Program-made: the position numbers and the translations under genes
DNA from: JBCCTX01 sp964468435
GTDB lineage: Bacteria > Bacteroidota > Bacteroidia > J057
DNA: 64,000 bases
Direction: 5' to 3'
Assembly (NCBI GenBank): GCA_964468435.1
Contig: CAYXVE010000008.1
Coordinates: 1-64,000, forward strand
The notes under the pieces: generated by a model
The model's input: only the letters and a program-made list of their open reading frames with translations
Databases searched by the model: none
What the model was told of the DNA's origin: nothing
In this document: piece after piece, positions 35,477 through 45,383 of the stretch
Layout of the letters: the number at the start of each line of letters is the position of its first letter
Numbering within the stretch: position 1 is the stretch's first letter

Positions 35477-37450
35477 ATGAAAAATATTTGTTGTGCTTTT
35501 TTCCTAATTATAAGCATAATAGTTTGCTCTTTCCCGCTTTATGCTCAAAAATCTGAAAATCCACCCATTCTGATCTTTGAAAAAGATACTGTATACAAGT
35601 CTGAATTTGAAAGAGTATATCAGAAAAATAATGGGGGATATGAAGCAGCCAAACAGCACAGTAAAGAACAGTACCGCGAATACCTTGACCTCTATATTAA
35701 TTTCAAGCGCAAAGTGTTTGAGGCTGAAGCACAGGGACTACATGAAACAGAAGCGTTTAAACGTGAGTTTGAAACCTATCGCAAACAACTTGTCCAGCCG
35801 TATCTTTCGGCAACTGATGTAGAAGAGAAACTGATTGAAGAGGCTTATGAACGTTCGGGCTATTTGGTCAATGCCAGTCATCTGCTTCTGAAGGTAGCAG
35901 AAGATGCATTACCCGAGGACACCCTAAAGACTTATCAGCACATGATGGCTATTCGCGATTCTATCCTGTCAGGTAAATATTCGTTTGAAGAGATGGCTCA
36001 AAAATATTCTGAAGATCCTTCAGTCAAGCAGAATGATGGCGTGCTGGGATACTTTAGTGCTTTTGATATGGTATATCCCTTTGAGACAGCAGCATTTCAG
36101 ACACCTCTAGGAGAAGTATCGGAGCCTGTGAGAACGGTCTTTGGATACCATTTGCTTAAGGTAAATGACAAGCTTGATAAAGCAGGAGAAAAGCGGGCTT
36201 CACATGTTATCATCAGAGTCGGGGATAGATATAGTGCCAAAGATTCTACGCAGGCCCTTGACCTGATCAAGGAAATACACCAAAAGTTGAAGGAGGGAGC
36301 AGATTTTGCCGAGATGGCCCGTCAATACTCTGATGACCCGGGTACCGCCAACAAAGGCGGAGAATTAGGTACTACCCGGCTGCTTCCTGCAATGGAGCAG
36401 CAGAAGATCAAGCTTGCTGAAGGGGAGTTCTCAGATCCCTTTATCACTCCTTATGGTTGGCACATACTCAAGGTGACGGAGGTCATTCGCAGACCATCTT
36501 TTGAAGAGTCAAAAAGCAGTATCCAACAACGAATTTCCAGAGATAGCCGCTCAAAACTAGGCCGTGAGGCATTGCTCAATCGAATCAAGAGCGAAAATGG
36601 ATTTGAGTATAACTCCACAACATTTGAGCAATTTGTCAGTCAGATAGATGCTGCGTTTTCCAGAGGTACCTGGAGACCCGATTCTACCCAGGAAGCCCTT
36701 TATAATCAACCGCTTTTCTCAGTCTCAGGTAAATCTCCTGTATTGCTACAGGAAATGGTAGATTATTATCAGCAAAATCGACTTCGATATCCCAGGCTCG
36801 GACCTGAGCGTGCCGCAGAAGTGGTGAAGGATAATTTTATCAGACAGTGGTTGCTGGATTATGAGGAACAACAATTGCCCCAGAAAAATCCGGAATTCGG
36901 ATATCTGCTCAAGGAATACCGGGATGGAATCTTGCTCTTCTCCCTCATGGAAGAGAAAGTATGGAAAAAAGCCGTTGAAGATACTACCGGACTTTTGGAA
37001 TACTATCAAAATCATCAGGAGGAATTTTACTCCAATGAGAGTGTGGATGTGGTGGAGTACCGCTGTACATCCGATACGATCATTCAGAAAGTAAAACAGT
37101 TGATCAAGGCAGGAAACACTGAAACCCAAATCGATTCTATCATTAATCAAAATTCGGCGCTCAATGTTCGGATCATTACCGTAAATTACGAAAAAGGAGA
37201 GTCAGACTTGGATGCTAAGCTGTTTGATCAACCTGTGGGATACACAACTGCTGTTCAACAGGAAAATGATACTTATCTGATCCGTGTGCTAAAAGAAAAA
37301 TTTGATGCCGGAACAAAGTCTTTTGAAAAGTCAAAATCTGAATGTATCACTAAATATCAGGACTATCTGGAAAATGAATGGTTGGATGAATTGGCTCAGA
37401 AATATCCTGTAGAAATTAATCAAGCAGCATTTGGAAACTTATTCCAGTAA
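35477..37450 (+). CDS. Periplasmic peptidyl-prolyl isomerase with two parvulin domains
   Basis: A 657-residue exported SurA/PpiD-like chaperone. Signal peptide to ~24 (hydrophobic NICCAFFLIISIIVCSFPLYA). A helical chaperone arm is followed by two PPIC parvulin domains, at about 132-235 (NASHLLLKVAED ... GVLGYFSAFDMVYPFE) and 240-345 (RASHVIIRVGD ... GGELGTTRLL). The last ~300 residues are helical with no recognised domain. It likely escorts outer-membrane or T9SS cargo. First of three linked genes of this type. Confidence 0.9.
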   Translation: MKNICCAFFLIISIIVCSFPLYAQKSENPPILIFEKDTVYKSEFERVYQKNNGGYEAAKQHSKEQYREYLDLYINFKRKVFEAEAQGLHETEAFKREFETYRKQLVQPYLSATDVEEKLIEEAYERSGYLVNASHLLLKVAEDALPEDTLKTYQHMMAIRDSILSGKYSFEEMAQKYSEDPSVKQNDGVLGYFSAFDMVYPFETAAFQTPLGEVSEPVRTVFGYHLLKVNDKLDKAGEKRASHVIIRVGDRYSAKDSTQALDLIKEIHQKLKEGADFAEMARQYSDDPGTANKGGELGTTRLLPAMEQQKIKLAEGEFSDPFITPYGWHILKVTEVIRRPSFEESKSSIQQRISRDSRSKLGREALLNRIKSENGFEYNSTTFEQFVSQIDAAFSRGTWRPDSTQEALYNQPLFSVSGKSPVLLQEMVDYYQQNRLRYPRLGPERAAEVVKDNFIRQWLLDYEEQQLPQKNPEFGYLLKEYRDGILLFSLMEEKVWKKAVEDTTGLLEYYQNHQEEFYSNESVDVVEYRCTSDTIIQKVKQLIKAGNTETQIDSIINQNSALNVRIITVNYEKGESDLDAKLFDQPVGYTTAVQQENDTYLIRVLKEKFDAGTKSFEKSKSECITKYQDYLENEWLDELAQKYPVEINQAAFGNLFQ

Positions 37451-37568
37451 AAGCTGTTCCAGATAGGTGTGAAGTATCTCGCATTGGTCAGTACGTTAAA
37501 TGAATACGGGATCATGGCTTGGTAATCAAATGACGCATTTGATATTGGCATTTTGTAAGCTGAAATAT

Positions 37569-37576
37569 TAATTTTG
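37569..37576 (+). promoter_or_regulatory. Candidate -7 box for the second PPIase-cluster gene
   Basis: TAATTTTG matches TAnnTTTG; a partial -33 (TTGG) lies 21 bases upstream. Transcription would begin near 37583, before the ATG at 37641 and past most of the spacer after the first PPIase gene. Confidence 0.4.
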
Positions 37577-37640
37577 ATAGGTTGAATTTGTTTCCAATTT
37601 GCTGGATACATGGCTCGAGTCTTTGAAAAAAAGAATTTCC

Positions 37641-38507
37641 ATGAATAAATTAAGGAATGTGATTGCCGGAAGTTTTTTGATGCTGTTAATCATGGTAGGT
37701 TGTAAAGATGATAAGCGGCATTTTAAGGGAGATGCTGTGGCAAGATACAAGCAACAATATCTCTATGAGGGAGAACTGACATATCATTTACCTAAAGGTT
37801 TGAAAGGAGAGGATTCCATTCGCCTGGCAAAAAAGTATGTGGACAACTGGCTTACTGCTAGGGCTATTGAAGATAAGGCCCATACCGTACTACCCAATCT
37901 GGACCAGGAAATTATGAATAAGTTAGAGGTCTACCGCAGTAGATTGATTGAACATGAATACATGGATTACGTTATAGAAAATGAATTGTATTCAACTATA
38001 TCTGATAGAGAATTAGATAGTTATTACGAAAAAAATAAGGAAAGATTTACTAGTAAAGCTGACTTTTACAGTTTTTTTTACGTTAGTTCCAAAGATTCAT
38101 TTGATCCAAGGCTCATCGCATCAATTAGAAGCAGAGATGAAAATATGTTACAGGAGCTGGTCGATTGGTGTTCTCAACACGAAGACATCGAATATAAGCT
38201 TGATAGTACATATGCTACAGAGACAGAATTAGAAATGATCAGCAAAGGATTTCCGCTTAATATCAAGCGCGTACCGCTCAATCAGGTTTATACCTATGAT
38301 TATGCAGATCCCTCTACAGGAAATATCACACATCATTTGTTTAAGATGTTAGGAAAGGTAAAAGAGGGTGAACAAAAGCCCCTGATGATGTCTAAAGATG
38401 AGATAAGGGCGATTATAATCAATCAGCGAAAGCGCAAGCTAATGGACCAGACCAAGAAGTGGTTATTGGATCAGGCAAAAATGAACCGTGATGTCGCTAT
38501 ATTTTAA
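37641..38507 (+). CDS. Lipoprotein, chaperone-arm-like, in PPIase cluster
   Basis: I chose the ATG at 37641 over the upstream 37599 because it begins a proper lipoprotein signal (MNKLRNVIAGSFLMLLIMVGC, Cys21), giving 288 residues. The rest is helical and resembles the N-terminal arm and linker of SurA-like chaperones (LAKKYVDNWLTARAIEDKA, ELDSYYEKNKERFTS) but no parvulin active-site domain is visible. In Bacteroidota such proteins lie between two PPIase genes, as here, and probably work with them in the periplasm. The function of this one is unknown. Confidence 0.8.
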   Translation: MNKLRNVIAGSFLMLLIMVGCKDDKRHFKGDAVARYKQQYLYEGELTYHLPKGLKGEDSIRLAKKYVDNWLTARAIEDKAHTVLPNLDQEIMNKLEVYRSRLIEHEYMDYVIENELYSTISDRELDSYYEKNKERFTSKADFYSFFYVSSKDSFDPRLIASIRSRDENMLQELVDWCSQHEDIEYKLDSTYATETELEMISKGFPLNIKRVPLNQVYTYDYADPSTGNITHHLFKMLGKVKEGEQKPLMMSKDEIRAIIINQRKRKLMDQTKKWLLDQAKMNRDVAIF

Positions 38508-38530
38508 ATGCTGCTAAAAGAAATTTTTTT

Positions 38531-39877
38531 ATGATCGAGTCAAAGAAGTTGTTGATATTAGTGAGTATGCTGCTCACATTTCAGATGCAGGGGCAAGTAT
38601 TGGACCGGATAGTTGCAGTTATCGGAGAGGAAGTCATACTAGCTTCTGATGTAGAAGATACCTATAACTATGTCATTCTGAATGGAGAGAAGGATGATGG
38701 CACCCTGCGTTGCAGGGTTATGGAAAACCTGATCGTAGATAAACTGATGCTCAACAAAGCCGAACAAGACAGTATTGTTGTATCTGAAGCACAGGTAGAT
38801 GCAGAAGTTAATCGGAGAGTGGATTACATGCTAAACCAGATGGATGGTTCGCAGGAAGAATTTGAGGAGATATACGGGAAGCCCGTACTACAGTTCAAAG
38901 AAGATATCAGAGCAGAAATAGAAGACCAGCTACTGATCAATCAGCAACGCTCACAGATCATTGAGGAAGCTACGATTACTCCCAGAGAAGTCAAGGAGTT
39001 TTTCAAGTCTATCCCTGTAGATAGTTTAGGGTTGTTACCCGCTGAGGTGCAGCTCAACCATATTGTCATTAATGTACCCTGGTCTGATGAAAGTAAAGAG
39101 GTAGCCAGAAAGGAACTCATGGAATTGAGAAGAAGGATTATAGAGGAAGGTGCCGATTTTGCTGAGCTTGCCAGGAGATATTCAGACGATGGTGGGTCAG
39201 GACGTAGAGGGGGTATGTTACCTACTTTTGGCAGGGGACAAATGGTACCCAAGTTTGAAGAAGTTGCTTATGGAATGAGGGCGGGAGATATGTCTGATGT
39301 ATTTGAGACAGAGTTTGGGTTTCATTTTATCAAACTTCACAAGCGCCAGGGTGAGTTGCTTACAGCCAGCCATATATTGAGGAAACCGCGTCCCAGTGAA
39401 AAAGGTGACTCACTAGCGATAGCCAAACTCAATGAAATTAGAGAATTGATTGATCAGGATTCGCTTTCTTTTGAAGAAGCTGCTATCATCTATTCTCAGG
39501 ACCGTGCTACCAAGGATTGTGGAGGGTGTATCACAAATCCCAAACAACCCGGTGAATTGAGTGTACCCCTGGATGCTCTGCCCGCAGATATGTACTTTAA
39601 GGTGGAAGATATGAAACTGGGAGATATATCAGAGCCGCTGAAACTGGACGAAATGAGTGCCGGGGGACGTGAATCCTATCACATGATTTATTTGAAAAGA
39701 AAAATTCCTCCCCATAAACCCAATCTCAAAGACGACTATAAGACCATTTACAACGCAGCTATGCGGGCCAGGCAGGGAGAGATCATGGAGAATTGGCTGG
39801 AATTGGCAAGGAATAATATATATATTGATATCAAACCTAATGAGTGTACCAACGCTCTGAAAAACTGGATTAACTAA
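38531..39877 (+). CDS. Periplasmic peptidyl-prolyl isomerase, SurA-like
   Basis: A 448-residue exported chaperone. A signal peptide (to about residue 21, MLLTFQMQGQ) precedes the line VLDRIVAVIGEEVILASDVE, the hallmark opening of SurA. A helical chaperone domain (to ~165) is followed by two parvulin domains: about 172-275 (LNHIVINVPW ... GGMLPTFGRGQM) and 280-385 (ASHILRKPRP ... GCITNPKQPGE). It should help outer-membrane protein folding. Its TAA overlaps the ATG of the moxR gene by one base. Confidence 0.92.
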   Translation: MIESKKLLILVSMLLTFQMQGQVLDRIVAVIGEEVILASDVEDTYNYVILNGEKDDGTLRCRVMENLIVDKLMLNKAEQDSIVVSEAQVDAEVNRRVDYMLNQMDGSQEEFEEIYGKPVLQFKEDIRAEIEDQLLINQQRSQIIEEATITPREVKEFFKSIPVDSLGLLPAEVQLNHIVINVPWSDESKEVARKELMELRRRIIEEGADFAELARRYSDDGGSGRRGGMLPTFGRGQMVPKFEEVAYGMRAGDMSDVFETEFGFHFIKLHKRQGELLTASHILRKPRPSEKGDSLAIAKLNEIRELIDQDSLSFEEAAIIYSQDRATKDCGGCITNPKQPGELSVPLDALPADMYFKVEDMKLGDISEPLKLDEMSAGGRESYHMIYLKRKIPPHKPNLKDDYKTIYNAAMRARQGEIMENWLELARNNIYIDIKPNECTNALKNWIN

Positions 39878-40857
39878 TGCAGAAATTTAATACGGAAGTT
39901 GAAGCTGCGGATGCGCTGGCCAATAAATATCAGGAACTGAAGCAGGAAATAGCTAAGGTGATAGTAGGGCAGGATGATGTAATCGAAAAATTGCTGATAG
40001 CACTTTTTTGTAAGGGACATACACTGCTGGTAGGAGTGCCTGGACTTGCCAAGACCCTGTTAATCAGTACGATTTCCAGAGTGCTGGATCTCAAATTCAG
40101 CAGAATACAGTTTACCCCGGATCTGATGCCTAGTGATATTGTGGGTACAGAATTGCTCGAAATAGACGAGGACACCAGCAAGAAGTACTTCAAATTTGTA
40201 CGTGGTCCGATATTCACCAACATCCTGCTGGCGGATGAGATCAATCGTACTCCTCCCAAAACACAAGCGGCACTGCTGGAAGCTATGCAGGAAAAAAAGG
40301 TGACCATTGCTGGGATCGAGTATCCGCTTTCACCGCCATTTTTTGTCCTGGCAACCCAAAATCCTATTGAACAGGAGGGTACCTATCCCTTGCCTGAAGC
40401 ACAGTTGGACCGCTTTATGTTCAATATTACAGTGGATTACCCCTCTCTCGAAGAAGAGGTCGAGATCGTAAAACGTACAACACGTAAGCAGGATGTCGAA
40501 CTTAGGACAATCATATCCAGGGATGAAATTGTCCTGTTCCAGGATCTGGTAAGACAGGTACCAACTCCAGATAATGTAGTTGAACATGCTGTTTCACTCG
40601 TTAGTCGGACACGTGTCAATACAAGTTATATTCCCGATGAGGTAAAACCTCTGATCAATTGGGGTGCAGGCCCACGAGCTTCTCAGTATCTGATATTGGC
40701 TGCTAAGGCTCTGTCCCTGCTTAAAGGAAAATACTCGCCTGATATAGAAGATATCAATGAAGTAGCTACTGCTGTATTAAGGCACAGGATAGTCCCTAGC
40801 TTTACGGCTGAAGCCGAAGGGATTACGGCTGATGATATTATCAACCGTATTCTTTAA
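39877..40857 (+). CDS. MoxR family AAA+ ATPase
   Basis: A 326-residue ATPase of the MoxR/RavA group, chaperone-like machines that load cofactors or activate partner proteins, often with VWA-domain proteins. Walker A is GVPGLAKTLL, Walker B ILLADEINRTPPKTQAALLEAM, and sensor ATQNPIEQEGTYPLPEAQLDRF. Its start overlaps the stop of the SurA-like gene, so both are expressed together. The customary partners (DUF58, VWA proteins) are not next to it: a long leader and a cation ATPase follow instead. Confidence 0.93.
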   Translation: MQKFNTEVEAADALANKYQELKQEIAKVIVGQDDVIEKLLIALFCKGHTLLVGVPGLAKTLLISTISRVLDLKFSRIQFTPDLMPSDIVGTELLEIDEDTSKKYFKFVRGPIFTNILLADEINRTPPKTQAALLEAMQEKKVTIAGIEYPLSPPFFVLATQNPIEQEGTYPLPEAQLDRFMFNITVDYPSLEEEVEIVKRTTRKQDVELRTIISRDEIVLFQDLVRQVPTPDNVVEHAVSLVSRTRVNTSYIPDEVKPLINWGAGPRASQYLILAAKALSLLKGKYSPDIEDINEVATAVLRHRIVPSFTAEAEGITADDIINRIL

Positions 40858-40888
40858 CCCGCATCTTACAGCTTAGAATTTCTTGGAT

Positions 40889-40896
40889 TATTTTTG
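40889..40896 (+). promoter_or_regulatory. Candidate -7 box with a ~280-base leader
   Basis: TATTTTTG fits TAnnTTTG. No good TTTG is seen at -33. If real, transcription begins near 40903 and reads through the nested inverted repeats before reaching the ATPase ATG at 41185. Confidence 0.4.
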
Positions 40897-40921
40897 TAGC
40901 TGTCTAGCCTATAGGATGATC

Positions 40922-41060
40922 TCAAAAGTAAACTGCCTCGGAATATCGTCGTAAATAAGCTAATTATTTATGAAAATAAGGGAAAGTTCTATACATTTTG
41001 AATAATTAGCGAGGCATTTTTAAAGCCATAAAAAGCATTTAAGGAGAAATCGACTTTTGA
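40922..41060. repeat. Three nested inverted repeats: structured leader or MITE-like element
   Basis: TCAAAAGT (40922-40929) pairs with ACTTTTGA (41053-41060); inside it TGCCTCG (40934-40940) pairs with CGAGGCA (41010-41016), and inside that GCTAATTATT (40959-40968) pairs with AATAATTAGC (41001-41010). The middle arm is followed at once by TTTTT. All arms are perfect. It reads either as an RNA structure with attenuator form or as a small inverted-repeat mobile element of about 139 bases; no target duplication is clear. Confidence 0.55.
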
Positions 41061-41184
41061 AACTTTCTCATTATTGCTACTGGATATTTATGGAAAATTG
41101 GTGTCGCTACCATACAGTAGTGAATGATGCACGGTATGCTTCTTCCATCAAGTCATAAACGAGGTTCAAAATAGCTATTTAACT

Positions 41185-43869
41185 ATGGAATCAGCTGTCC
41201 AGTCTTCCCAGAAAACTTCTTCTCCAGCATTTCACACCTATAGTATTGAGGAAGTTATCAAGTCTTTTGAGACAAATATAGAAAACGGACTAGACGAAAG
41301 GGAAGTTCATAAAAGACTGGAAAAATACGGTCCTAATCTACTTGAGCAAAAAAAAGGTAAGAGTCTCTTAAAAGTATTTTTCGAACAGTTTGTAGATCCG
41401 ATCGTCTGGATTCTTATCGCAGCATCGGCATTGGCTTTTGCCTTTGGTGAAACCCTAGAGGGAGTAGCAGTAGTAATCGTTATTGTGATCAACAGCCTGA
41501 TCGGTTTCTTGATGGAGTGGCAGGCTATGATTTCTATGTCAAAGCTGCAGAGCATGAGCCGGGCTACAGCAAAGGTCTACCGTGATGGCAAGCGAATAGA
41601 AATAGATTCATCTAGCCTGGTCCCGGGAGACGTTATCTACCTGGAAGCTGGCGATATGGTCAGCGCAGATGGCCGAATCGTAGAGCAACATAACTTTTCT
41701 ATCAAAGAATCGGCTCTGACAGGCGAGTCAGTATCTGTAGATAAAGATACAAAAGTATTGTCTGAAGACACGATATTGGCCGAACGTACCAATTGTGTAT
41801 ACAAAGGGACTGTGGTTACCCGCGGTAATGCCCGTACAGTCGTGACAGCTACGGGAGACAAGACCGAGTTGGGAAATATTTCAGCCTTGGCTGAAAAAGC
41901 AGAAAAAGAAATCACACCACTGGATAAGCGGCTTTCACATTTGAGTAAGCGCCTGATTTTTCTGACGCTGTTACTCACGGCACTGATCTTTGGATTGGGG
42001 ATGATACAAGGCAGAGATTGGCTGATCATGGTTGAGACAGCCGTAGCATTAGCCGTAGCAGCGATTCCTGAGGGTTTGCCAGTCATCGCTACGATTTCAC
42101 TTGCCAGGGGTATGTTGCGACTAGCTGATAAAAATGTGATCGTCAAATCCCTAGCAGCAGTTCAGACCCTAGGAGAGGCCAATGTTATCTTTACAGATAA
42201 GACAGGTACGATTACAGAAAATAAAATGTACGTAGATTCTTTGATCTTCGATCAGGATGCAGTATCTGTAAACACTATTTTCAATGATAAAGAACAGGCC
42301 AATGAAAGTTATCCCGATTGGATGTTGATGACTACGGTCGGTACATTGTGCAACGATAGTGTATTTAATCCGGGAAATGTTTCTGAAAATAGTGGTGATC
42401 CGATAGAAATAGCTTTGAAGAGAATGGCTTATGAGGGAGGTTTTGATCTGAACAAAATGGCTAAATCCTATCCCAGAGTGAGTGAGATACCTTTTGATGC
42501 CAGCATTAAGATGATGGGTACCGTCAACGAATATGAAGGGGAATATCTCATCTCGGTAAAGGGCGCTACCCAGGAGGTACTTGATTGTAGCACACATATG
42601 CAATTAAATGGAGAAATCCAGCCATTGGAAGATCACGAAAAATGGATCAATACAGTTGACAAACTTGCCGCCAAGGGGCTTAGAGTATTGAGTTTTGCAT
42701 ATCGCAAAGTAGACGTTAAGCCAGAAGAGGATCGTTTTATATATGATCTTACTTTTCTGGGGCTGATAGGATTTATCGATCCAGTTAGGGAAGACATTAA
42801 GGACGCTATACAAACCTGCAAAAAGGCTGGGATAAGGGTTGTTATGATTACGGGTGATCATCCAGAGACAGCAGCAAGTATTGCTATTGAGGCGGGATTG
42901 ATAGATGACAGGCAAAAAATTTCAGGGTTTCATGGACGGGATCTTGTCTCGCCGGAAGAACTTGATGATACGCAAAAAGCAGAAATATTGGAAGCAGATT
43001 TATTTTCAAGAGTCAACCCTGAACAGAAATTGGATTTAGTGACAGTATATCAGGAGAACGGCTATATCGCGGGAATGACTGGTGATGGCGTAAACGATGC
43101 TCCAGCGTTGAAAAAAGCAGATATTGGTATCGCCATGGGGCAGAGAGGAACGGAAGCAGCCAAGGAAGTTGCTGATATTATCTTGAAAGATGATGCTTTT
43201 ACTTCGATTGTAATGGCGATTAAGCAGGGAAGGATAATTTTTGAGAATATCAGGAAGTTCGTGGTTTATCTTTTATCCTGTAACTTGAGCGAAATACTCG
43301 TCGTTGCTACCGCATCACTACTTAATATGCCACTACCTTTGCTTCCCCTTCAAATCCTTTTCCTCAATATGGTTACAGATGTGTTTCCTGCACTCGCACT
43401 TGGGCTGGATGAAGGTGAGAAAAATATTATGGAAAAACCTCCTAGAGACCCTCAGGAACCCATCGTAACATCCAAGCATTGGTGGGCGATCGTTTTGTAT
43501 GCAGTCGGAATCAGTATATCGGTACTGGGAATGGAACAATATAGTCTGGTCTACTTAGACATGACAGATCAGATGGTCAATAATATGACTTTCTACACGC
43601 TAATCCTGGCACAGCTTTTCAATGTATTTAATCTACCAGAGCGAAACCTCTCATTTTTTGTGAATGAGGTAACAAAGAATTTATACATACGGGGAGCGAT
43701 CGTGCTTTGTATTGTTATCGTCGTTGTGGTTTATTACATTCCGCCAGTAAAAGAAGCATTATCCCTTTCAGTGGTGAATGGGGAACAAATATTATTGATA
43801 ATTGGGTTTAGTTTGTTACCTATCTTAATTGTTCAATTTGTCAAGCGAGTACTGAAACTTGCTAGCTAA
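41185..43869 (+). CDS. P-type cation ATPase, calcium-transporting type (P2A)
   Basis: An 894-residue inner-membrane pump. The N-terminal cation-ATPase domain is followed by paired helices, the actuator loop (LTGES), the phosphorylation site Asp338 in DKTGTITENK, the nucleotide-binding domain (KGATQEVLDC), MITGDHPETAA and MTGDGVNDAPALKKADIGIAMG. VAAIPEGLPVIATISLARGM in helix 4 has the Pro-Glu-Gly-Leu-Pro motif of calcium-type pumps, and the C-terminal helices match PMA1/SERCA-like bacterial pumps. It probably exports Ca2+ in exchange for protons. The structured leader upstream suggests regulation after transcription begins. Confidence 0.92.
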   Translation: MESAVQSSQKTSSPAFHTYSIEEVIKSFETNIENGLDEREVHKRLEKYGPNLLEQKKGKSLLKVFFEQFVDPIVWILIAASALAFAFGETLEGVAVVIVIVINSLIGFLMEWQAMISMSKLQSMSRATAKVYRDGKRIEIDSSSLVPGDVIYLEAGDMVSADGRIVEQHNFSIKESALTGESVSVDKDTKVLSEDTILAERTNCVYKGTVVTRGNARTVVTATGDKTELGNISALAEKAEKEITPLDKRLSHLSKRLIFLTLLLTALIFGLGMIQGRDWLIMVETAVALAVAAIPEGLPVIATISLARGMLRLADKNVIVKSLAAVQTLGEANVIFTDKTGTITENKMYVDSLIFDQDAVSVNTIFNDKEQANESYPDWMLMTTVGTLCNDSVFNPGNVSENSGDPIEIALKRMAYEGGFDLNKMAKSYPRVSEIPFDASIKMMGTVNEYEGEYLISVKGATQEVLDCSTHMQLNGEIQPLEDHEKWINTVDKLAAKGLRVLSFAYRKVDVKPEEDRFIYDLTFLGLIGFIDPVREDIKDAIQTCKKAGIRVVMITGDHPETAASIAIEAGLIDDRQKISGFHGRDLVSPEELDDTQKAEILEADLFSRVNPEQKLDLVTVYQENGYIAGMTGDGVNDAPALKKADIGIAMGQRGTEAAKEVADIILKDDAFTSIVMAIKQGRIIFENIRKFVVYLLSCNLSEILVVATASLLNMPLPLLPLQILFLNMVTDVFPALALGLDEGEKNIMEKPPRDPQEPIVTSKHWWAIVLYAVGISISVLGMEQYSLVYLDMTDQMVNNMTFYTLILAQLFNVFNLPERNLSFFVNEVTKNLYIRGAIVLCIVIVVVVYYIPPVKEALSLSVVNGEQILLIIGFSLLPILIVQFVKRVLKLAS

Positions 43870-43877
43870 GCACGAGT

Positions 43878-45032
43878 TCACGCTTTTGCAAATTGCTTGA
43901 TAAGATGTCTGGCTATGACCATTTTCTGAATCTCGGTAGTTCCTTCATATATCTGGGTGATTTTGGCATCACGAAGGAATCTTTCTACATGATAGTCTTT
44001 TACGTACCCATTTCCACCATGTATCTGAATAGCCTCATCAGCACAAAACATAGCAATCTTGGAAGCATACATCTTGGCCATGGCCGCAGACTTTGCATAA
44101 TCTCTTCCTGCATCTCTGTCCAGGGCTGATCTCAGTGTCAGCCAGCGTGCTGCTTCTACTTCGGTAGCCATTTCAGCAAGTTTAAACTGTATGGCCTGAT
44201 GATTCATGATTTCTGTCCCAAAGGACTTACGTGTTTGAGCATATGCGATAGATAGGTCTAATGCACCTGCTGCAACTCCGAGGGCCTGAGATGCAATACC
44301 TATTCTACCCCCATTGAGAGTTTTCATAGCGATATAAAATCCACTACCCTCATCCCCTAGTCTATTGGATTTGGGAACTTTGATGTCATTAAAATTCAGC
44401 GAATGTGTATCTGAGCCACGTATGCCCATTTTATTCTCTTTAGGCCCCAACTCTAAACCTTCTACATCGCGTTCTACAATCAGGCAATTGATACCTTTAT
44501 GTTTTTTTTCGGCATCGGTCTGTGCTATAACCAGATATACTGAAGCAATACCGGCATTTGTGATCCAGTTTTTGGTCCCATTGAGTACGTAATAATCCCC
44601 ATGATCTATCGCTGTGGTTTTCTGGCGGGTAGCATCGCTTCCTGCTTCAGGCTCTGAGAGACAAAAAGCACCAATGATTTCGCCAGATGCTAATTTGGAA
44701 AGGTATTTTTGTTTTTGTTCTTCGGTACCATACTTTTCCAGTCCCCAGCATACCAGCGAATTATTTACAGATATAATAACTCCAGCAGATGCATCCCACT
44801 TAGATATCTCTTCAATTGCCAGAACATAGGATACTGTATCTAGCCCACCTCCATTATATTCTGGATCAACCATCATACCCATAAATCCTAATTCTGACAT
44901 CCTCTGGAGTAATTCACGTGGGAAAAACTGCTTTTCATCCCGTTCTATTACGCCTGGTTTTAGCTCTTTCTCAGCAAAGTCCCTGGCCATAGCTTGTACC
45001 ATGAGGTGTTCTTCTGTAAATTCAAAGTTCAT
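43878..45032 (-). CDS. Acyl-CoA dehydrogenase
   Basis: A 384-residue FAD enzyme introducing the alpha-beta double bond in acyl-CoA, with electrons passed to electron-transfer flavoprotein. CLSEPEAGSDATRQKTTA and YVLNGTKNWITNAG line the flavin site, and the catalytic glutamate is in QIYEGTTEIQKMVIARHL near the C-terminus, the position used by short-chain and branched-chain members. It is probably a short-chain (butyryl/methylbutyryl-type) enzyme, but chain-length preference is inferred. The gene stands alone. Confidence 0.95.
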   Translation of the reverse strand: MNFEFTEEHLMVQAMARDFAEKELKPGVIERDEKQFFPRELLQRMSELGFMGMMVDPEYNGGGLDTVSYVLAIEEISKWDASAGVIISVNNSLVCWGLEKYGTEEQKQKYLSKLASGEIIGAFCLSEPEAGSDATRQKTTAIDHGDYYVLNGTKNWITNAGIASVYLVIAQTDAEKKHKGINCLIVERDVEGLELGPKENKMGIRGSDTHSLNFNDIKVPKSNRLGDEGSGFYIAMKTLNGGRIGIASQALGVAAGALDLSIAYAQTRKSFGTEIMNHQAIQFKLAEMATEVEAARWLTLRSALDRDAGRDYAKSAAMAKMYASKIAMFCADEAIQIHGGNGYVKDYHVERFLRDAKITQIYEGTTEIQKMVIARHLIKQFAKA

Positions 45033-45291
45033 TATAATATATTTTTACTCGTCGTTGAAACTTGACAGAATATCATACATAATATACTGTTTATACAAAT
45101 ATCATAACCTAATAAGACAAGTTGCGTAAATTTACATGAATTTTAATGATTAGCTTTCATAATAGCAAATTGTTGAGCGTAAATAATAATCTATTGTTAT
45201 ACGAAGCGAAACGAGTGATTGTTAAATAATCATTAATTAAAATGGCTTATCAATTAATTTTTTTTAAATATTCAGAATATCTTTTTGAAAA

Positions 45292-45323
45292 TTTGCATAA
45301 TTAATAACAAGATACTATATTTG
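45292..45323 (+). promoter_or_regulatory. Bacteroidota-type promoter of the small RNA
   Basis: TTTG (45292-45295), 20 bases, then TATATTTG (45316-45323), a full match to the phylum consensus. The start of transcription is predicted near 45330, and the nearest terminator ends at 45513, giving an RNA of about 184 bases. Confidence 0.65.
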
Positions 45324-45383
45324 TAACATAAACAGTTGATAATTGAAACCTTTTATCGAAGTGCCCGTTTAAAAAACCATGTT

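Larger units (their letters stand above)
40858..41184 (+). other. Long leader region before the calcium ATPase
   Basis: This 327-base space holds a promoter-like box at 40889-40896 and the nested inverted repeats at 40922-41060, listed separately. No protein-coding frame is supported. Confidence 0.5.
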
